DNA of 34,939 nt. Origin: Photobacterium lipolyticum (GTDB taxonomy: Bacteria; Pseudomonadota; Gammaproteobacteria; Enterobacterales; Vibrionaceae). Position 1 is the stretch's first letter; each line of letters opens with the position of its first letter. The notes below the pieces were generated by a model. It worked only from the letters and a program-made list of their open reading frames with translations, did no database searches and was not told the DNA's origin. A program made the translations under genes and the position numbers. This document shows positions 8,277-16,836 of the stretch, piece after piece. Location: assembly GCF_003026475.1 (NCBI RefSeq), contig NZ_PYMC01000027.1:1-34939 (forward strand), in the 5' to 3' direction.

Positions 8277-8335
8277 AATGATTTGATTGTCTATCTTATT
8301 TTTTAATGGAAAATAAGATAGACAATCAAATCATT
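8277..8335. repeat. Perfect 26-bp inverted repeat with 7-base loop upstream of nagA
   Basis: The arms 8277-8302 and 8310-8335 are exactly complementary over 26 bases and enclose TTAATGG. The innermost part reads TTATTTT-N7-AAAATAA. It lacks a downstream T-tract, so it is not a standard terminator, although a transcript from either strand would fold very stably. It sits between the LysR stop and nagA, centred about 118 bases before the nagA ATG. Confidence 0.9.
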
Positions 8336-8423
8336 CCATCGCCGTTGGTTGGGAATACCGTTATGATAGGATCGGTGCTAGCCCCATCTATAATTATAAG
8401 CATGCTAAATAATTGAGATACTT

Positions 8424-9551
8424 ATGTTTGCGATTACTCATGTTAACGTTTTTGATGGTCACCGCATTCTTTATGACCAAGCAATGATCATTGAACAAGA
8501 TACGATTCAGGCTATTGTGCCGATGTCAGGAGCAGAACTGCCAGATAATATTCTTAATGCCAATGGCTTACTTGCAACATCCGGTTTTATTGATATTCAA
8601 TTAAACGGCTGTGGTGGTGTGTTGCTGAATACCGATATCAGGAAAAACACTCTGGATGTCATGAATGCCACCAACATCAAAAATGGTACGACTCAGTATC
8701 TGCCGACTTTTATTACCAGTCAGGCTCCATTGATGAAACAGGCGATCGACTTAATCGCAGATATCGACAACCCTGCCAGTGAAGGAATTCTTGGCCTGCA
8801 CCTTGAAGGTCCATTTATTAGTAAAGAAAAAAAAGGGGCGCACCAAGAGGAGTTCATCCGCCAACTGGACGAGAAAACTGCCCATTACCTTGCTGATAAT
8901 GCGAATAAGATCCGCGTCATTACGCTTGCGCCTGAAAGTACACCGCAAGCAGTCATCGATATTCTCACGCAAGCCGGTATTACCGTTTCTTTAGGCCATA
9001 CCAATGCTAACTACGATGATCTGATCAGTAAGCAAGGCGTAACCATGGCGACTCACCTCTACAATGCCATGACACCTTTAGGCTCTCGTGAGCCGGGCAC
9101 GGTAGGTTACATCTTCGATAAAAAACTGCATGCCGGGATCATTGTCGATGGCATTCACTCTTCATATGCTTCGGTTCGTATCGCCCACCAGTTATTGGGG
9201 GAAAAGTTATTCATGGTCACTGATGCCGTGGCTCCTGCCGGAACTGATCTAACCGAATATGATATGGCAGGTACCACTGCATATGTAACGGAAGGAAAAT
9301 GCCATTATGCGAACGGGACGATTGCAGGTGCTGCCATTACCATGATTCAAGGGGTAAGAAACCTGATTGACCATGTCGGCCTCAGCCGCGAAGAAGCATT
9401 GCGCATGGCGAGTTTATACCCGGCAAAAGCATTAAAGATCGACCATGAATATGGTCGATTAAAAGCCGGATACAAAGCGAACATCACCCTGCTTGATGAT
9501 GATAATCAGGTACAGACCGTTTTCCAGATGGGCCAGATGCACACAATCTAA
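8424..9551 (+). CDS. nagA: N-acetylglucosamine-6-phosphate deacetylase
   Basis: Codes for 375 residues. It removes acetate from GlcNAc-6-phosphate, giving glucosamine-6-phosphate in chitin and cell-wall amino-sugar catabolism in the cytoplasm. The amidohydrolase barrel shows E128 (LHLEGPF), H192 (SLGHTNAN), H211 (ATHLYNAM), H245 (DGIHSS) and the catalytic D267 (VTDAVAPAG); the C-terminal GRLKAGYKANITLLD strand is typical. Unlike the common nag operon, no nagB, nagC or nagE is adjacent, so this may be a second or relocated copy. A TATAAT (8389-8394) lies 29 bases before the ATG. A strong terminator follows. Confidence 0.95.
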   Translation: MFAITHVNVFDGHRILYDQAMIIEQDTIQAIVPMSGAELPDNILNANGLLATSGFIDIQLNGCGGVLLNTDIRKNTLDVMNATNIKNGTTQYLPTFITSQAPLMKQAIDLIADIDNPASEGILGLHLEGPFISKEKKGAHQEEFIRQLDEKTAHYLADNANKIRVITLAPESTPQAVIDILTQAGITVSLGHTNANYDDLISKQGVTMATHLYNAMTPLGSREPGTVGYIFDKKLHAGIIVDGIHSSYASVRIAHQLLGEKLFMVTDAVAPAGTDLTEYDMAGTTAYVTEGKCHYANGTIAGAAITMIQGVRNLIDHVGLSREEALRMASLYPAKALKIDHEYGRLKAGYKANITLLDDDNQVQTVFQMGQMHTI

Positions 9552-9604
9552 GTTTTCCACTTTCTATTCGCAGTAATACGTTTCTTGTTTAACAAGCCGA
9601 GATC

Positions 9605-9633
9605 AAAAAAGGGGCTAAGTCAGCCCCCTTTTT
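9605..9633. terminator. Bidirectional terminator after nagA
   Basis: GGGGCT (9611-9616) pairs with AGCCCC (9622-9627), flanked by A6 on the left and T5 on the right. It separates nagA from the convergent membrane protein gene. Confidence 0.9.
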
Positions 9634-9686
9634 ATTAATTCATTTTTTATTACTGGCAGTATCTGACAAGCTACTTTCTTCTGCCA

Positions 9687-10070
9687 TTACGCAGTTTGTG
9701 CAGCCAATGGTTTATTCGTCATTGCAGATTTTAATGTTCTGTTCATCTGGAATTCACGTAGTTTGAAGTACAGGTAAGTCACTACGATAGAGAAGAACAA
9801 ATAGGACAATGAAAAAACCAGTGGCGAGTTGATCAGATTCGCTTCTAAGCTCCACAACACACCCACAACGGTAACAGCCATTTTCGCTATCATACCCATC
9901 AACAACAACAACGCAGCAAGTTGCGGATAACGCGTTGAACGAAATGCCAACCAATAACCCGCACCGACTGCAATAGCTGCGATACCAAAACCAACCATAA
10001 ATGAGTGGAAATGTTCACCAGAAAAGACACCTGCCACAATCGAAACCAGAAAAATCAAACCAAATTTCAT
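9687..10070 (-). CDS. Small four-helix membrane protein, probably FNR-controlled
   Basis: Codes for 127 residues with about four hydrophobic helices (roughly 3-18, 24-43, 52-72, 83-103) and a basic C-terminal tail. It resembles ATP-synthase-subunit-I-like or other small respiratory-chain accessory membrane proteins in layout, but I recognise no family. The ribosome site is weak (TGAGGCGATT before the ATG). A consensus FNR site with a matching -10 box lies upstream, suggesting induction without oxygen. The same-strand formate dehydrogenase gene upstream has its own terminator, so the two are separate units. Confidence 0.75.
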   Translation of the reverse strand: MKFGLIFLVSIVAGVFSGEHFHSFMVGFGIAAIAVGAGYWLAFRSTRYPQLAALLLLMGMIAKMAVTVVGVLWSLEANLINSPLVFSLSYLFFSIVVTYLYFKLREFQMNRTLKSAMTNKPLAAQTA

Positions 10071-10205
10071 AATCGCCTCAATAAGTACAATTAGATAAAA
10101 TGCGTCCCTTCATAAAGAAATTTTGCTTACAGTGTTATTTTCACACTTTTTTTTCGGGTTTCATACAAAGTGACATTTAGTCATTGAGGAAGAAAAGAGT
10201 TGTTT

Positions 10206-10254
10206 TTCATCAATTTAAAAATCAGTAACGCCCCAATTCATTGATAGTTATCAA
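10206..10254 (-). promoter_or_regulatory. Class II FNR-dependent promoter
   Basis: TTGATAGTTATCAA (10241-10254) is an exact TTGAT-N4-ATCAA FNR box. On the minus strand a TTAAAT -10 hexamer (10218-10213) is placed so that the box centres at -41.5 from a start near 10206, the class II geometry. It would drive the small membrane protein gene with a leader of about 136 bases. Confidence 0.6.
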
Positions 10255-10474
10255 ATTTCACCAACACAGCTAATGTCATGTTAAATAACCGGTAAATTGT
10301 AAGAAGTTTTTACAAACAAACTTTCTATGATTATTTCTTCTGGAATCGATTGTTCCATTCGAAATTTAACGATATTTCCACACCAATATTTGCCAGCAAA
10401 CAACATTAAACATGGAATTTTATATTTCATTATTAAATGACAGTTCACCTTCAGGACAACTACCCTCCATGTAT

Positions 10475-10511
10475 AAAAAACCACCAACAGCAAGCTGTTG
10501 GTGGTTTTTTT
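10475..10511. terminator. Terminator of the formate dehydrogenase gene
   Basis: A 10-bp perfect stem, CCACCAACAG (10481-10490) with CTGTTGGTGG (10495-10504) and loop CAAG, with A6 on one side and T7 on the other. It is 35 bases past the stop of the minus-strand dehydrogenase gene and is the strongest terminator in the window. Confidence 0.92.
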
Positions 10512-10545
10512 GTTCACAAAGTAATATTAGACTGGTGAATAATAC

Positions 10546-13500
10546 TTATACGGTCGCCAGTTCCTCGACTTTCTCTACCTTCACCGCTGCCACTTTAAAC
10601 TCCGGAATTTTGGCATAGGGATCCGTTGCGGAACTGGTCAGGCGGTTAGCTGGCGATTCAACAAAGTGGAATGGTACAAAAACCACACCTTGCTGCATTC
10701 TCTTTGTCACAAATGCAGGCGTTTCTATGCTTCCGCGACGCGTCGATACTCTCAGCATTTCGCCGTTATGAATACCTAACCGCTCAGCATCAGCAACCGA
10801 GATCATGGCTCGCGGCCCTGCCAAATTATCTAACCCTTTCGTTTTACGTGTCATGGTACCGGTATGGAATTGCTCTAACAGACGACCAGTTGTCAGTACT
10901 AACGGGTATTCTTCATCAGGCAATTCTGCAGCATAACGGAACGGTATTGCGGCCATAACACCTTTGCCACGGGTAAATTGCTCAGTATGCATGATACGGG
11001 TGCCTGCGGGGGCATTGTCATTGCATGGCCACTGGACCCCCTCTTTACCGACACGTTGCCAGCTAATACCAGCGTACTGTGGTGTTACCTGAGTGATCTC
11101 TTCGGTTATATCTTGCACCGACTGATAGTTCCAATCGCTTCCCATTGCATTCGCGATGCTCTGGATGATCCACCAGTCTTCTTTGGCTTCACCCGGTGGG
11201 TTTACCGCAGGAGAGATACGCTGCACCCGTCGCTCAGTATTGGTGAAGTTACCCGATTTTTCAGCAAATGAACAAGACGGTAACACCACATCTGCATATT
11301 GCGCCGTTTCTGTCAGGAAAATATCCTGTACGACTAAGAAGTCCAGCTTTTCCAGTGCTTCAATGACATGCGCCTGATTAGGATCACTCAGTACAGGGTT
11401 TTCACCCATCACATATAAGCCTTTGACTTGATCATGGCATGCAGCATCAATAATTTCAGTCAGAGTCAGACCGGATTCTTTCGGCAAATCCGGTTTATTC
11501 CACGCGTCAGCAAACTTGGCGTGAACATCAGGCAAATAGACTTTCTGATAACCCGGGAGGTTATCAGGCAAGGCACCCATATCACAGGCCCCCTGTACGT
11601 TTGACTGGCCACGTAACGGGTTAATGCCGCCACCTTCGATGCCGATGTTGCCACACAGCAGTTGCAGGTTAGCAATGGAGCGGACGTTATCGTGACCCGT
11701 CGTATGCTGGGTAATACCCATTGAATAATAAACCGCAGTACGCTCGGCTTTACCGATCATTTCCGCCATTTTAATCACGTCAGATGCCTTAACGCCGGTG
11801 ATCAACTCGATTTTATCGGGTGCGTACTCTTCGCGCATCACTTCTGCTTTAAGTACATCAAATCCTTCAACACGCTCGGCAATATAGGCTTGATCGTGCC
11901 AGCCATGCTTAATGATTTGCTGCATGATGCCGTTCAGCAACATCACATCCGTACCCGGACGATGAGCTACATACAGTTCTGAATGTTCAGCAATATCAAT
12001 TCGCTTCGGATCGGCCACAATTAAGCGTGCCTTGCCACGGCGAATGGCTTGTTTGATATTCGATGCAATGATCGGGTGGGCAGACGTTGTGTCAGAGCCA
12101 ATGATAAACACCACATCAGAGTGTTGGATACTTGGAATATCATTGGTCATCGCGCCACTGCCAATAGACGCTTCAAGTCCGCTCACTGTCGATGCATGGC
12201 AAAGTCGCGCACAGTGATCGACATTATTGGTCCCCAGCTCACGGCGAATGAATTTCTGGAAGGCATAATTATCTTCATTGGTCGTTTTGGCCGATGAGAA
12301 CCCCGCTAAGGCATTGCCGCCGTGCTGGGTTTTAATCCCCTTCAGCTTATTCGATACCAAGGTTAATGCTTCTTCCCAGCTTGCAGGCTGTAGCTGGCCA
12401 TCCCTACGGATCAACGGTGTAGTCAGGCGCTCTTTGCTATGAATAAAGTCAAACCCGAAGCGACCTTTGACACACAGCATTCCCTGATTCACCGGGGAAT
12501 CTTTTGCACCTTGCACGTAACGGATCTGGTTTAGAGATTCGTCAACAAACATGGTCAACTTACAGCCGACACCGCAATAGGTACAAATGGTATCGACAGG
12601 GGTCAGCATTTCGATTCGCCCTTGCGACTTATCTCGGCTGTCGACCAAAGCCCCGGTAGGACAAACCTGAACACAGGCGCCACATTGCACACAATTTGAA
12701 TCGCCCATGCTGTAACCATTTTCAAAGCCCGGACGACATGCTGGGCGGTTTGCACTGGGTTCTCTATCGTCAGTACAGCTTACGACCGCACTAGATGAGA
12801 AGCTTAATACGCCGTGTACACCCTGCTCATTACAGGCTTGGACACACTGACCACAGCTGATGCAGCGATTGGCATCAAAAACAATAAATTCCGAGCTATC
12901 ATCAACACTGAATTTCTGACGGCTCTCGTGATCGAGATTGGTTTCGGCAACCTTATATTCGGTCGCATAGTCACGCAGCTTGCAGTCGGTATTCGCCTGG
13001 CAACCGCACTCCAGACAGCGAGCTGCTTCGCGCATGGCTTCTTCGTTGCTAAACCCGGTTTCCACTTCACTAAAGTTAAGCGCACGGTCTGCATTGCTTA
13101 ATTCCGGCATCACAGAACGCATGGCTTTTTTAATACCGGCAAAGTGTTCAGGATCGACCAGCTTCAGTTTGCTTTCTTTTTGCGAATTAAATGGTTTAAC
13201 CGGAATCTGTTCCATATCACCATTAAAGAAGCGATCTATCGCCTCGGCAGCAACGCGACCGTCAGCGACCGCTTCAATGGCCGTCGCCGGGCCTCGCCGG
13301 AAATCACCGATACTGAAGATATTCTCCAGCCCTGAGTGCATAGTATTCGGGTCCGATTCTTGCGTTAACCAGCGGGTCACCGGTAACTCCAGCTTTTCAC
13401 CTTCAAGGAAATCAAGATCCGGCTTTTGCGATACCGCCGCGATCACGGTATCGAAAGCTTCGGTAAAGAACTCGCCGGTTGCTTCAGGTCTGCGACGACC

Positions 13501-14721
13501 AGACGCATCCGCTTCACCTAATGCCATTTTTTCCAGTTTAACTTCGCAAACACGACCCTGATCATCGGCAATATTTTCAGCAGGATTGGTTAAGAAGTGG
13601 AATTTCACCCCTTCATGTTCGGCCTCAACAATTTCATAATCTTCAGCCGGCATTTCATCGCGGGTACGTCGATAAATTAACGTTGTGTCGGCGCCGTCGC
13701 GAACGGCTGTTCGGGCACAGTCTATGGCGGTATTACCGCCACCGATCACGGCCACTTTCTTACCGGTAGTAAAACGCTGCTCGGTCACATAATCTTTCAG
13801 GTAATCGACGCCCAGGTAGCAACCACCAAGATCGCTGCCCGGGTAATTCATTTCGACGGCTTTCGATGCACCCACCGCGAGGCAAACAGCATCAAACTCT
13901 TTGGTTAACTGAGACAGGGTGAAGTCGATACCGAGCCTTTTAGACGTCTCAACCTGCAGACCGTTGCGACACATCAGCTCAATTTCTTTATTTAAAATTG
14001 CTTTTGGTAAACGGTATTCCGGGATCCCATAACGTAGCCAGCCACCCGCTTCTGGCATCGACTCGTAAACAGTAACGTCATAGCCTTCATTGGTCAGATA
14101 ATAACCACAGGTTAAACCACCCGGGCCGCTACCGACCACCGCGATTGATTTGCCTTTAGCTGTTTTTTTCTCCGGCACATAGCTTTCTTGTGCCGCCAGA
14201 TCAATATCGGCGGTATGACGTTTGAGCTGTCTGATTGCTAATGGTTCATCCACCAGCCCTCGACGGCATTCTGTTTCACAGAAAGCCGGACAGACACGCC
14301 CAATCGACAGTGGCATAGGCAGCGTTCGCTTGATCACCTCAATTGCTTTTTGATGATCATTTTGAGAAATATGGTACAAATACGACTGAATATCCACGCC
14401 AGCGGGACATGCTGTCTGGCATGGGGCTTCACAGTCCGCATAGTGGTCTGACAGAATTCTATTAAGTGCTTGTTGACGCAGCGACGAAATCTCATCAGAG
14501 GTGGTTGTCACCGTCATACCTTCAACGGGTTTTATTTCACATGCCCGTTGAATGCCCAGCCCTTCGACATCGACTACGCATAACCCGCATGGGTCTTTTT
14601 CGCCACTTTTATTTAATCCACACAGTGACGGAATTTCAATTTTGCAGTGTGTTGCAACGTCGAGCAGGGTCTGTTGAGCATCGACGGTATAAATCTGTTC
14701 ATCTATCGTGACATTTATCAT
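10546..14721 (-). CDS. Giant formate dehydrogenase: 2Fe-2S, GltD-like FAD/NAD(P) module and molybdopterin catalytic domain
   Basis: Codes for 1391 residues. Order: N-terminal 2Fe-2S ferredoxin (about 1-75); GltD-type 4Fe-4S region (CEAPCQTACPAGVDIQ) and FAD/NAD(P) Rossmann folds (VVGSGPGG near 193, VIGGGNTAID near 320); two ferredoxin 4Fe-4S clusters (CISCGQC near 619, CVQCGAC near 677); then a complete formate dehydrogenase alpha subunit starting with 4Fe-4S CTYCGVGC near 712. The molybdenum ligand is Cys841 in ARLCHASTVSG, so this is a cysteine rather than selenocysteine enzyme. The fusion implies a soluble enzyme passing electrons between formate/CO2 and NAD(P)H in one chain. ATG 14721 is chosen over an upstream TTG because of AAGAGGC at proper spacing. 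No maturation gene such as fdhD is adjacent. Confidence 0.9.
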   Translation of the reverse strand: MINVTIDEQIYTVDAQQTLLDVATHCKIEIPSLCGLNKSGEKDPCGLCVVDVEGLGIQRACEIKPVEGMTVTTTSDEISSLRQQALNRILSDHYADCEAPCQTACPAGVDIQSYLYHISQNDHQKAIEVIKRTLPMPLSIGRVCPAFCETECRRGLVDEPLAIRQLKRHTADIDLAAQESYVPEKKTAKGKSIAVVGSGPGGLTCGYYLTNEGYDVTVYESMPEAGGWLRYGIPEYRLPKAILNKEIELMCRNGLQVETSKRLGIDFTLSQLTKEFDAVCLAVGASKAVEMNYPGSDLGGCYLGVDYLKDYVTEQRFTTGKKVAVIGGGNTAIDCARTAVRDGADTTLIYRRTRDEMPAEDYEIVEAEHEGVKFHFLTNPAENIADDQGRVCEVKLEKMALGEADASGRRRPEATGEFFTEAFDTVIAAVSQKPDLDFLEGEKLELPVTRWLTQESDPNTMHSGLENIFSIGDFRRGPATAIEAVADGRVAAEAIDRFFNGDMEQIPVKPFNSQKESKLKLVDPEHFAGIKKAMRSVMPELSNADRALNFSEVETGFSNEEAMREAARCLECGCQANTDCKLRDYATEYKVAETNLDHESRQKFSVDDSSEFIVFDANRCISCGQCVQACNEQGVHGVLSFSSSAVVSCTDDREPSANRPACRPGFENGYSMGDSNCVQCGACVQVCPTGALVDSRDKSQGRIEMLTPVDTICTYCGVGCKLTMFVDESLNQIRYVQGAKDSPVNQGMLCVKGRFGFDFIHSKERLTTPLIRRDGQLQPASWEEALTLVSNKLKGIKTQHGGNALAGFSSAKTTNEDNYAFQKFIRRELGTNNVDHCARLCHASTVSGLEASIGSGAMTNDIPSIQHSDVVFIIGSDTTSAHPIIASNIKQAIRRGKARLIVADPKRIDIAEHSELYVAHRPGTDVMLLNGIMQQIIKHGWHDQAYIAERVEGFDVLKAEVMREEYAPDKIELITGVKASDVIKMAEMIGKAERTAVYYSMGITQHTTGHDNVRSIANLQLLCGNIGIEGGGINPLRGQSNVQGACDMGALPDNLPGYQKVYLPDVHAKFADAWNKPDLPKESGLTLTEIIDAACHDQVKGLYVMGENPVLSDPNQAHVIEALEKLDFLVVQDIFLTETAQYADVVLPSCSFAEKSGNFTNTERRVQRISPAVNPPGEAKEDWWIIQSIANAMGSDWNYQSVQDITEEITQVTPQYAGISWQRVGKEGVQWPCNDNAPAGTRIMHTEQFTRGKGVMAAIPFRYAAELPDEEYPLVLTTGRLLEQFHTGTMTRKTKGLDNLAGPRAMISVADAERLGIHNGEMLRVSTRRGSIETPAFVTKRMQQGVVFVPFHFVESPANRLTSSATDPYAKIPEFKVAAVKVEKVEELATV

Positions 14722-14748
14722 TGATTGCCTCTTTATTTTTCTCGGCAA

Positions 14749-15143
14749 TGCATCATAGTGATCACCAAGAGCTGAAAGGCATTCGGTAGAAGAATGATCT
14801 TTTGGCTCCAGTGACCCATTGCTTCTTAAATTTCGCCTTGTGCGAATAGCAGTTGCGCGAGGATGATTGGGGGAAAATCATCAATTTTTATTATCTTCCA
14901 AACGTATCAAATGCAGCACAAAATTCTTTGATTTAAAACACTGAAATCTTTATTTCTATAACTTTTACACATGAACGAAAATGGCAGTTATTCTTAACAG
15001 GCAAGAAGCGCTCTTTTTATAATCCCCTCATTTATGTAGGTAGATCTGTGTCAAACAGACGCACATAGGACGTGACTTTACCATTCAAGTCACTTTATAA
15101 TTTGATGATAACTTTAATTATTCAGTGATATCCCGGACAGATT
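14749..15143. other. Divergent spacer between formate dehydrogenase and cheV
   Basis: About 395 bases with no credible gene. It must contain the promoters of both divergent genes. I found no FNR consensus, no sigma-28 or sigma-54 motif that I would defend, and no strong inverted repeat. Confidence 0.5.
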
Positions 15144-16088
15144 ATGGCCAATATTTTAGACTCTGTTGATCAACGTACGCAGCTTGTTGGTGAAAACCGG
15201 CTTGAACTTTTAATCTTCCAACTGAATACTTCACAACTCTTTGCCATTAATGTCTTTAAAGTAAAAGAAGTCGTGAAGCTTCCTCATCTTCACGCTTTGC
15301 CTGGCGCTCATCGCAATATCTGTGGTGTCGCCAATATCCGTGGTATTTCTATTCCTGTTATTGATCTACGCGGTGCCATTGGAATGAGAAGCACAGAGCA
15401 AACTCCCGATTGCAACATGATCATTACTGAATATAACCGCACGGTTCAGGCATTCTTGGTGGGCCAAGTCATGAATATTGTCAATATGACCTGGAAAGAT
15501 ATTCAACCACCACCCGAGCAGGTTGGTCGAAATAATTACCTGACAGCGATCACCAACCTTGAACGGGAAGGTGTTCAGCGCATCGTCAGCATCATTGATG
15601 TTGAAAAAGTGCTGGCTGAAATTATTGACTATAATATCCAGATATCTGAGGACGTACTCGACGACACGATTGTCAGCCATCTCCATGGTCGTAAAATTTT
15701 AATTGTCGATGACTCATCAACGGCCCGAGCTCAAATCCGCGAAACTCTGGCTCAACTTGGCGTCGAAGTTATCGAAGCCAGTAATGGCCTGAAAGCGCTT
15801 AACATGCTGAAAGGCTGGTGTGACCAAGGCAAGGACATCAACGATGAAATCTTGATGATGTTTACCGATGCCGAGATGCCAGAAATGGATGGCTATAAGC
15901 TCACTCATGAAGTGCGAAATGATCCTCGAATGAACGACCTTTATATCGCTTTAAATACCTCTTTAAGTGGCCGTTTTAACGAAGCCATGGTGCAAAAAGT
16001 GGGGTGTGATCGCTTTATCTCTAAATTTCAACCGGATTTGCTGGTCGAGGTAGTTCAGGATCGCTTACGCAAAGTCATCACGCAATAA
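15144..16088 (+). CDS. cheV: Chemotaxis coupling protein CheV (CheW-receiver fusion)
   Basis: Codes for 314 residues. Residues about 15-165 are a CheW-like domain (LLIFQLNTSQLFAINVFKVKE ... NIRGISIPVIDLRGAIGM), which couples chemoreceptors to the CheA kinase. Residues about 185-310 are a response-regulator receiver: acidic pair in LIVDDSSTARAQI, phosphoacceptor D242 in FTDAEMPEMDGY, and K294 in FISKFQPD. CheV is thought to adapt or buffer receptor-CheA signalling by phosphorylation. It is a single gene here, away from a che cluster, which is common in vibrios with several cheV copies. The ribosome site is weak. Confidence 0.95.
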   Translation: MANILDSVDQRTQLVGENRLELLIFQLNTSQLFAINVFKVKEVVKLPHLHALPGAHRNICGVANIRGISIPVIDLRGAIGMRSTEQTPDCNMIITEYNRTVQAFLVGQVMNIVNMTWKDIQPPPEQVGRNNYLTAITNLEREGVQRIVSIIDVEKVLAEIIDYNIQISEDVLDDTIVSHLHGRKILIVDDSSTARAQIRETLAQLGVEVIEASNGLKALNMLKGWCDQGKDINDEILMMFTDAEMPEMDGYKLTHEVRNDPRMNDLYIALNTSLSGRFNEAMVQKVGCDRFISKFQPDLLVEVVQDRLRKVITQ

Positions 16089-16173
16089 CGTTTTCAGATA
16101 CAGCTAAAATAACGATATATGCCATTAAACGCGGCTTTCACATAAGCTATGAATCGTTGAAGCTCCTAAACAT

Positions 16174-16270
16174 GTCATCCCGGAATCGAGGTACGAGATA
16201 TCCGGGATCCAGTTCTTACCGAATACTCCTTAGATTCCGTATAAGTTCGTTCCTCACTTTACGGAATGAC
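16174..16270. repeat. Palindromic intergenic element
   Basis: Outer arms GTCATCCCG and CGGAATGAC (one mismatch) enclose two inner stems: TCCCGG (16178-16183) with CCGGGA (16202-16207), and ATTCCGT (16234-16240) with ACGGAAT (16261-16267). The nested structure resembles small dispersed palindromic repeats (REP/MITE-like). No other copy is in the window. Confidence 0.5.
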
Positions 16271-16301
16271 GACGTTTGGTGACTGAACTCATCAATACGT
16301 T

Positions 16302-16329
16302 TTTAAAGAAGTACTAGTACGTCTTTAAA
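16302..16329. repeat. Imperfect 28-bp palindrome
   Basis: TTTAAAGA and TCTTTAAA flank a central GTACTAGTAC palindrome with one mismatched pair. It has no T-tract. It may be part of the neighbouring palindromic element or the 3' end of the cheV transcript. The remaining bases to 16589 show nothing I can name. Confidence 0.5.
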
Positions 16330-16589
16330 TCAGCAATAAACCAGACTTAAATGAATAACCGACAACTTGAGCACTACTGTGATTATCTGATGCTCATCCA
16401 TTAAACATGCATGTAATAACCGTTGTCTAATCAGGCAAATAGTATGGTTTACGTTAAAATCGAGCTTTTTACTTCTGCTGTCATACCGGACACCCTGTGC
16501 GGTTTTCATTACCTTAACTCCCCTCCATCTTGCAAACCACAACCTATTACCAATGCTCTATAATGATCTGTTTTTATATCTATTAACCA

Positions 16590-16817
16590 TTAAAAATACC
16601 TATAGGGCTCATAGCTATTTTGTTCAGATCGACTCAGCTCATGCCAATAGGGTTCATCACTCATCTTTTCATCTACAAGAGCAAGCGTTTCACCATAGAT
16701 CGTATCAATTTGATGCGCCCGTACATCTTCAGTTTTCAGTGATAACTGCATTGTCATCAGCACGATGATAGCAACTGGAAACACCCAGCCCGGTGCCCCC
16801 GGTTTATTTTTCTTCAT
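16590..16817 (-). CDS. Small single-pass membrane protein downstream of pdsO
   Basis: Codes for 75 residues. A basic N-terminus (MKKNKPGAPG) leads into one membrane helix (WVFPVAIIVLMTMQLSL, about residues 11-27), then a hydrophilic, acidic periplasmic tail ending YEPYRYF. The ATG at 16817 has AGAGGA upstream and lies 19 bases after the pdsO stop, so the two genes should form an operon. It occupies the place where the target protein and class-GN sortase are often found in Pds loci, but it resembles neither: it has no sortase Cys/Arg motif and no LPxTG-like signal. Family unknown. Confidence 0.65.
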   Translation of the reverse strand: MKKNKPGAPGWVFPVAIIVLMTMQLSLKTEDVRAHQIDTIYGETLALVDEKMSDEPYWHELSRSEQNSYEPYRYF

Positions 16818-16836
16818 CACATACATCCTCTGGCAG

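Noticed and set aside
10281..10517. 78-residue minus-strand frame after the formate dehydrogenase gene
   Set aside because: It runs through the dehydrogenase terminator and has an unconvincing composition.
12980..13561. 193-residue plus-strand frame inside the formate dehydrogenase gene
   Set aside because: It is fully antisense to strongly conserved dehydrogenase codons, has low-complexity Ser/Arg composition and no ribosome site.
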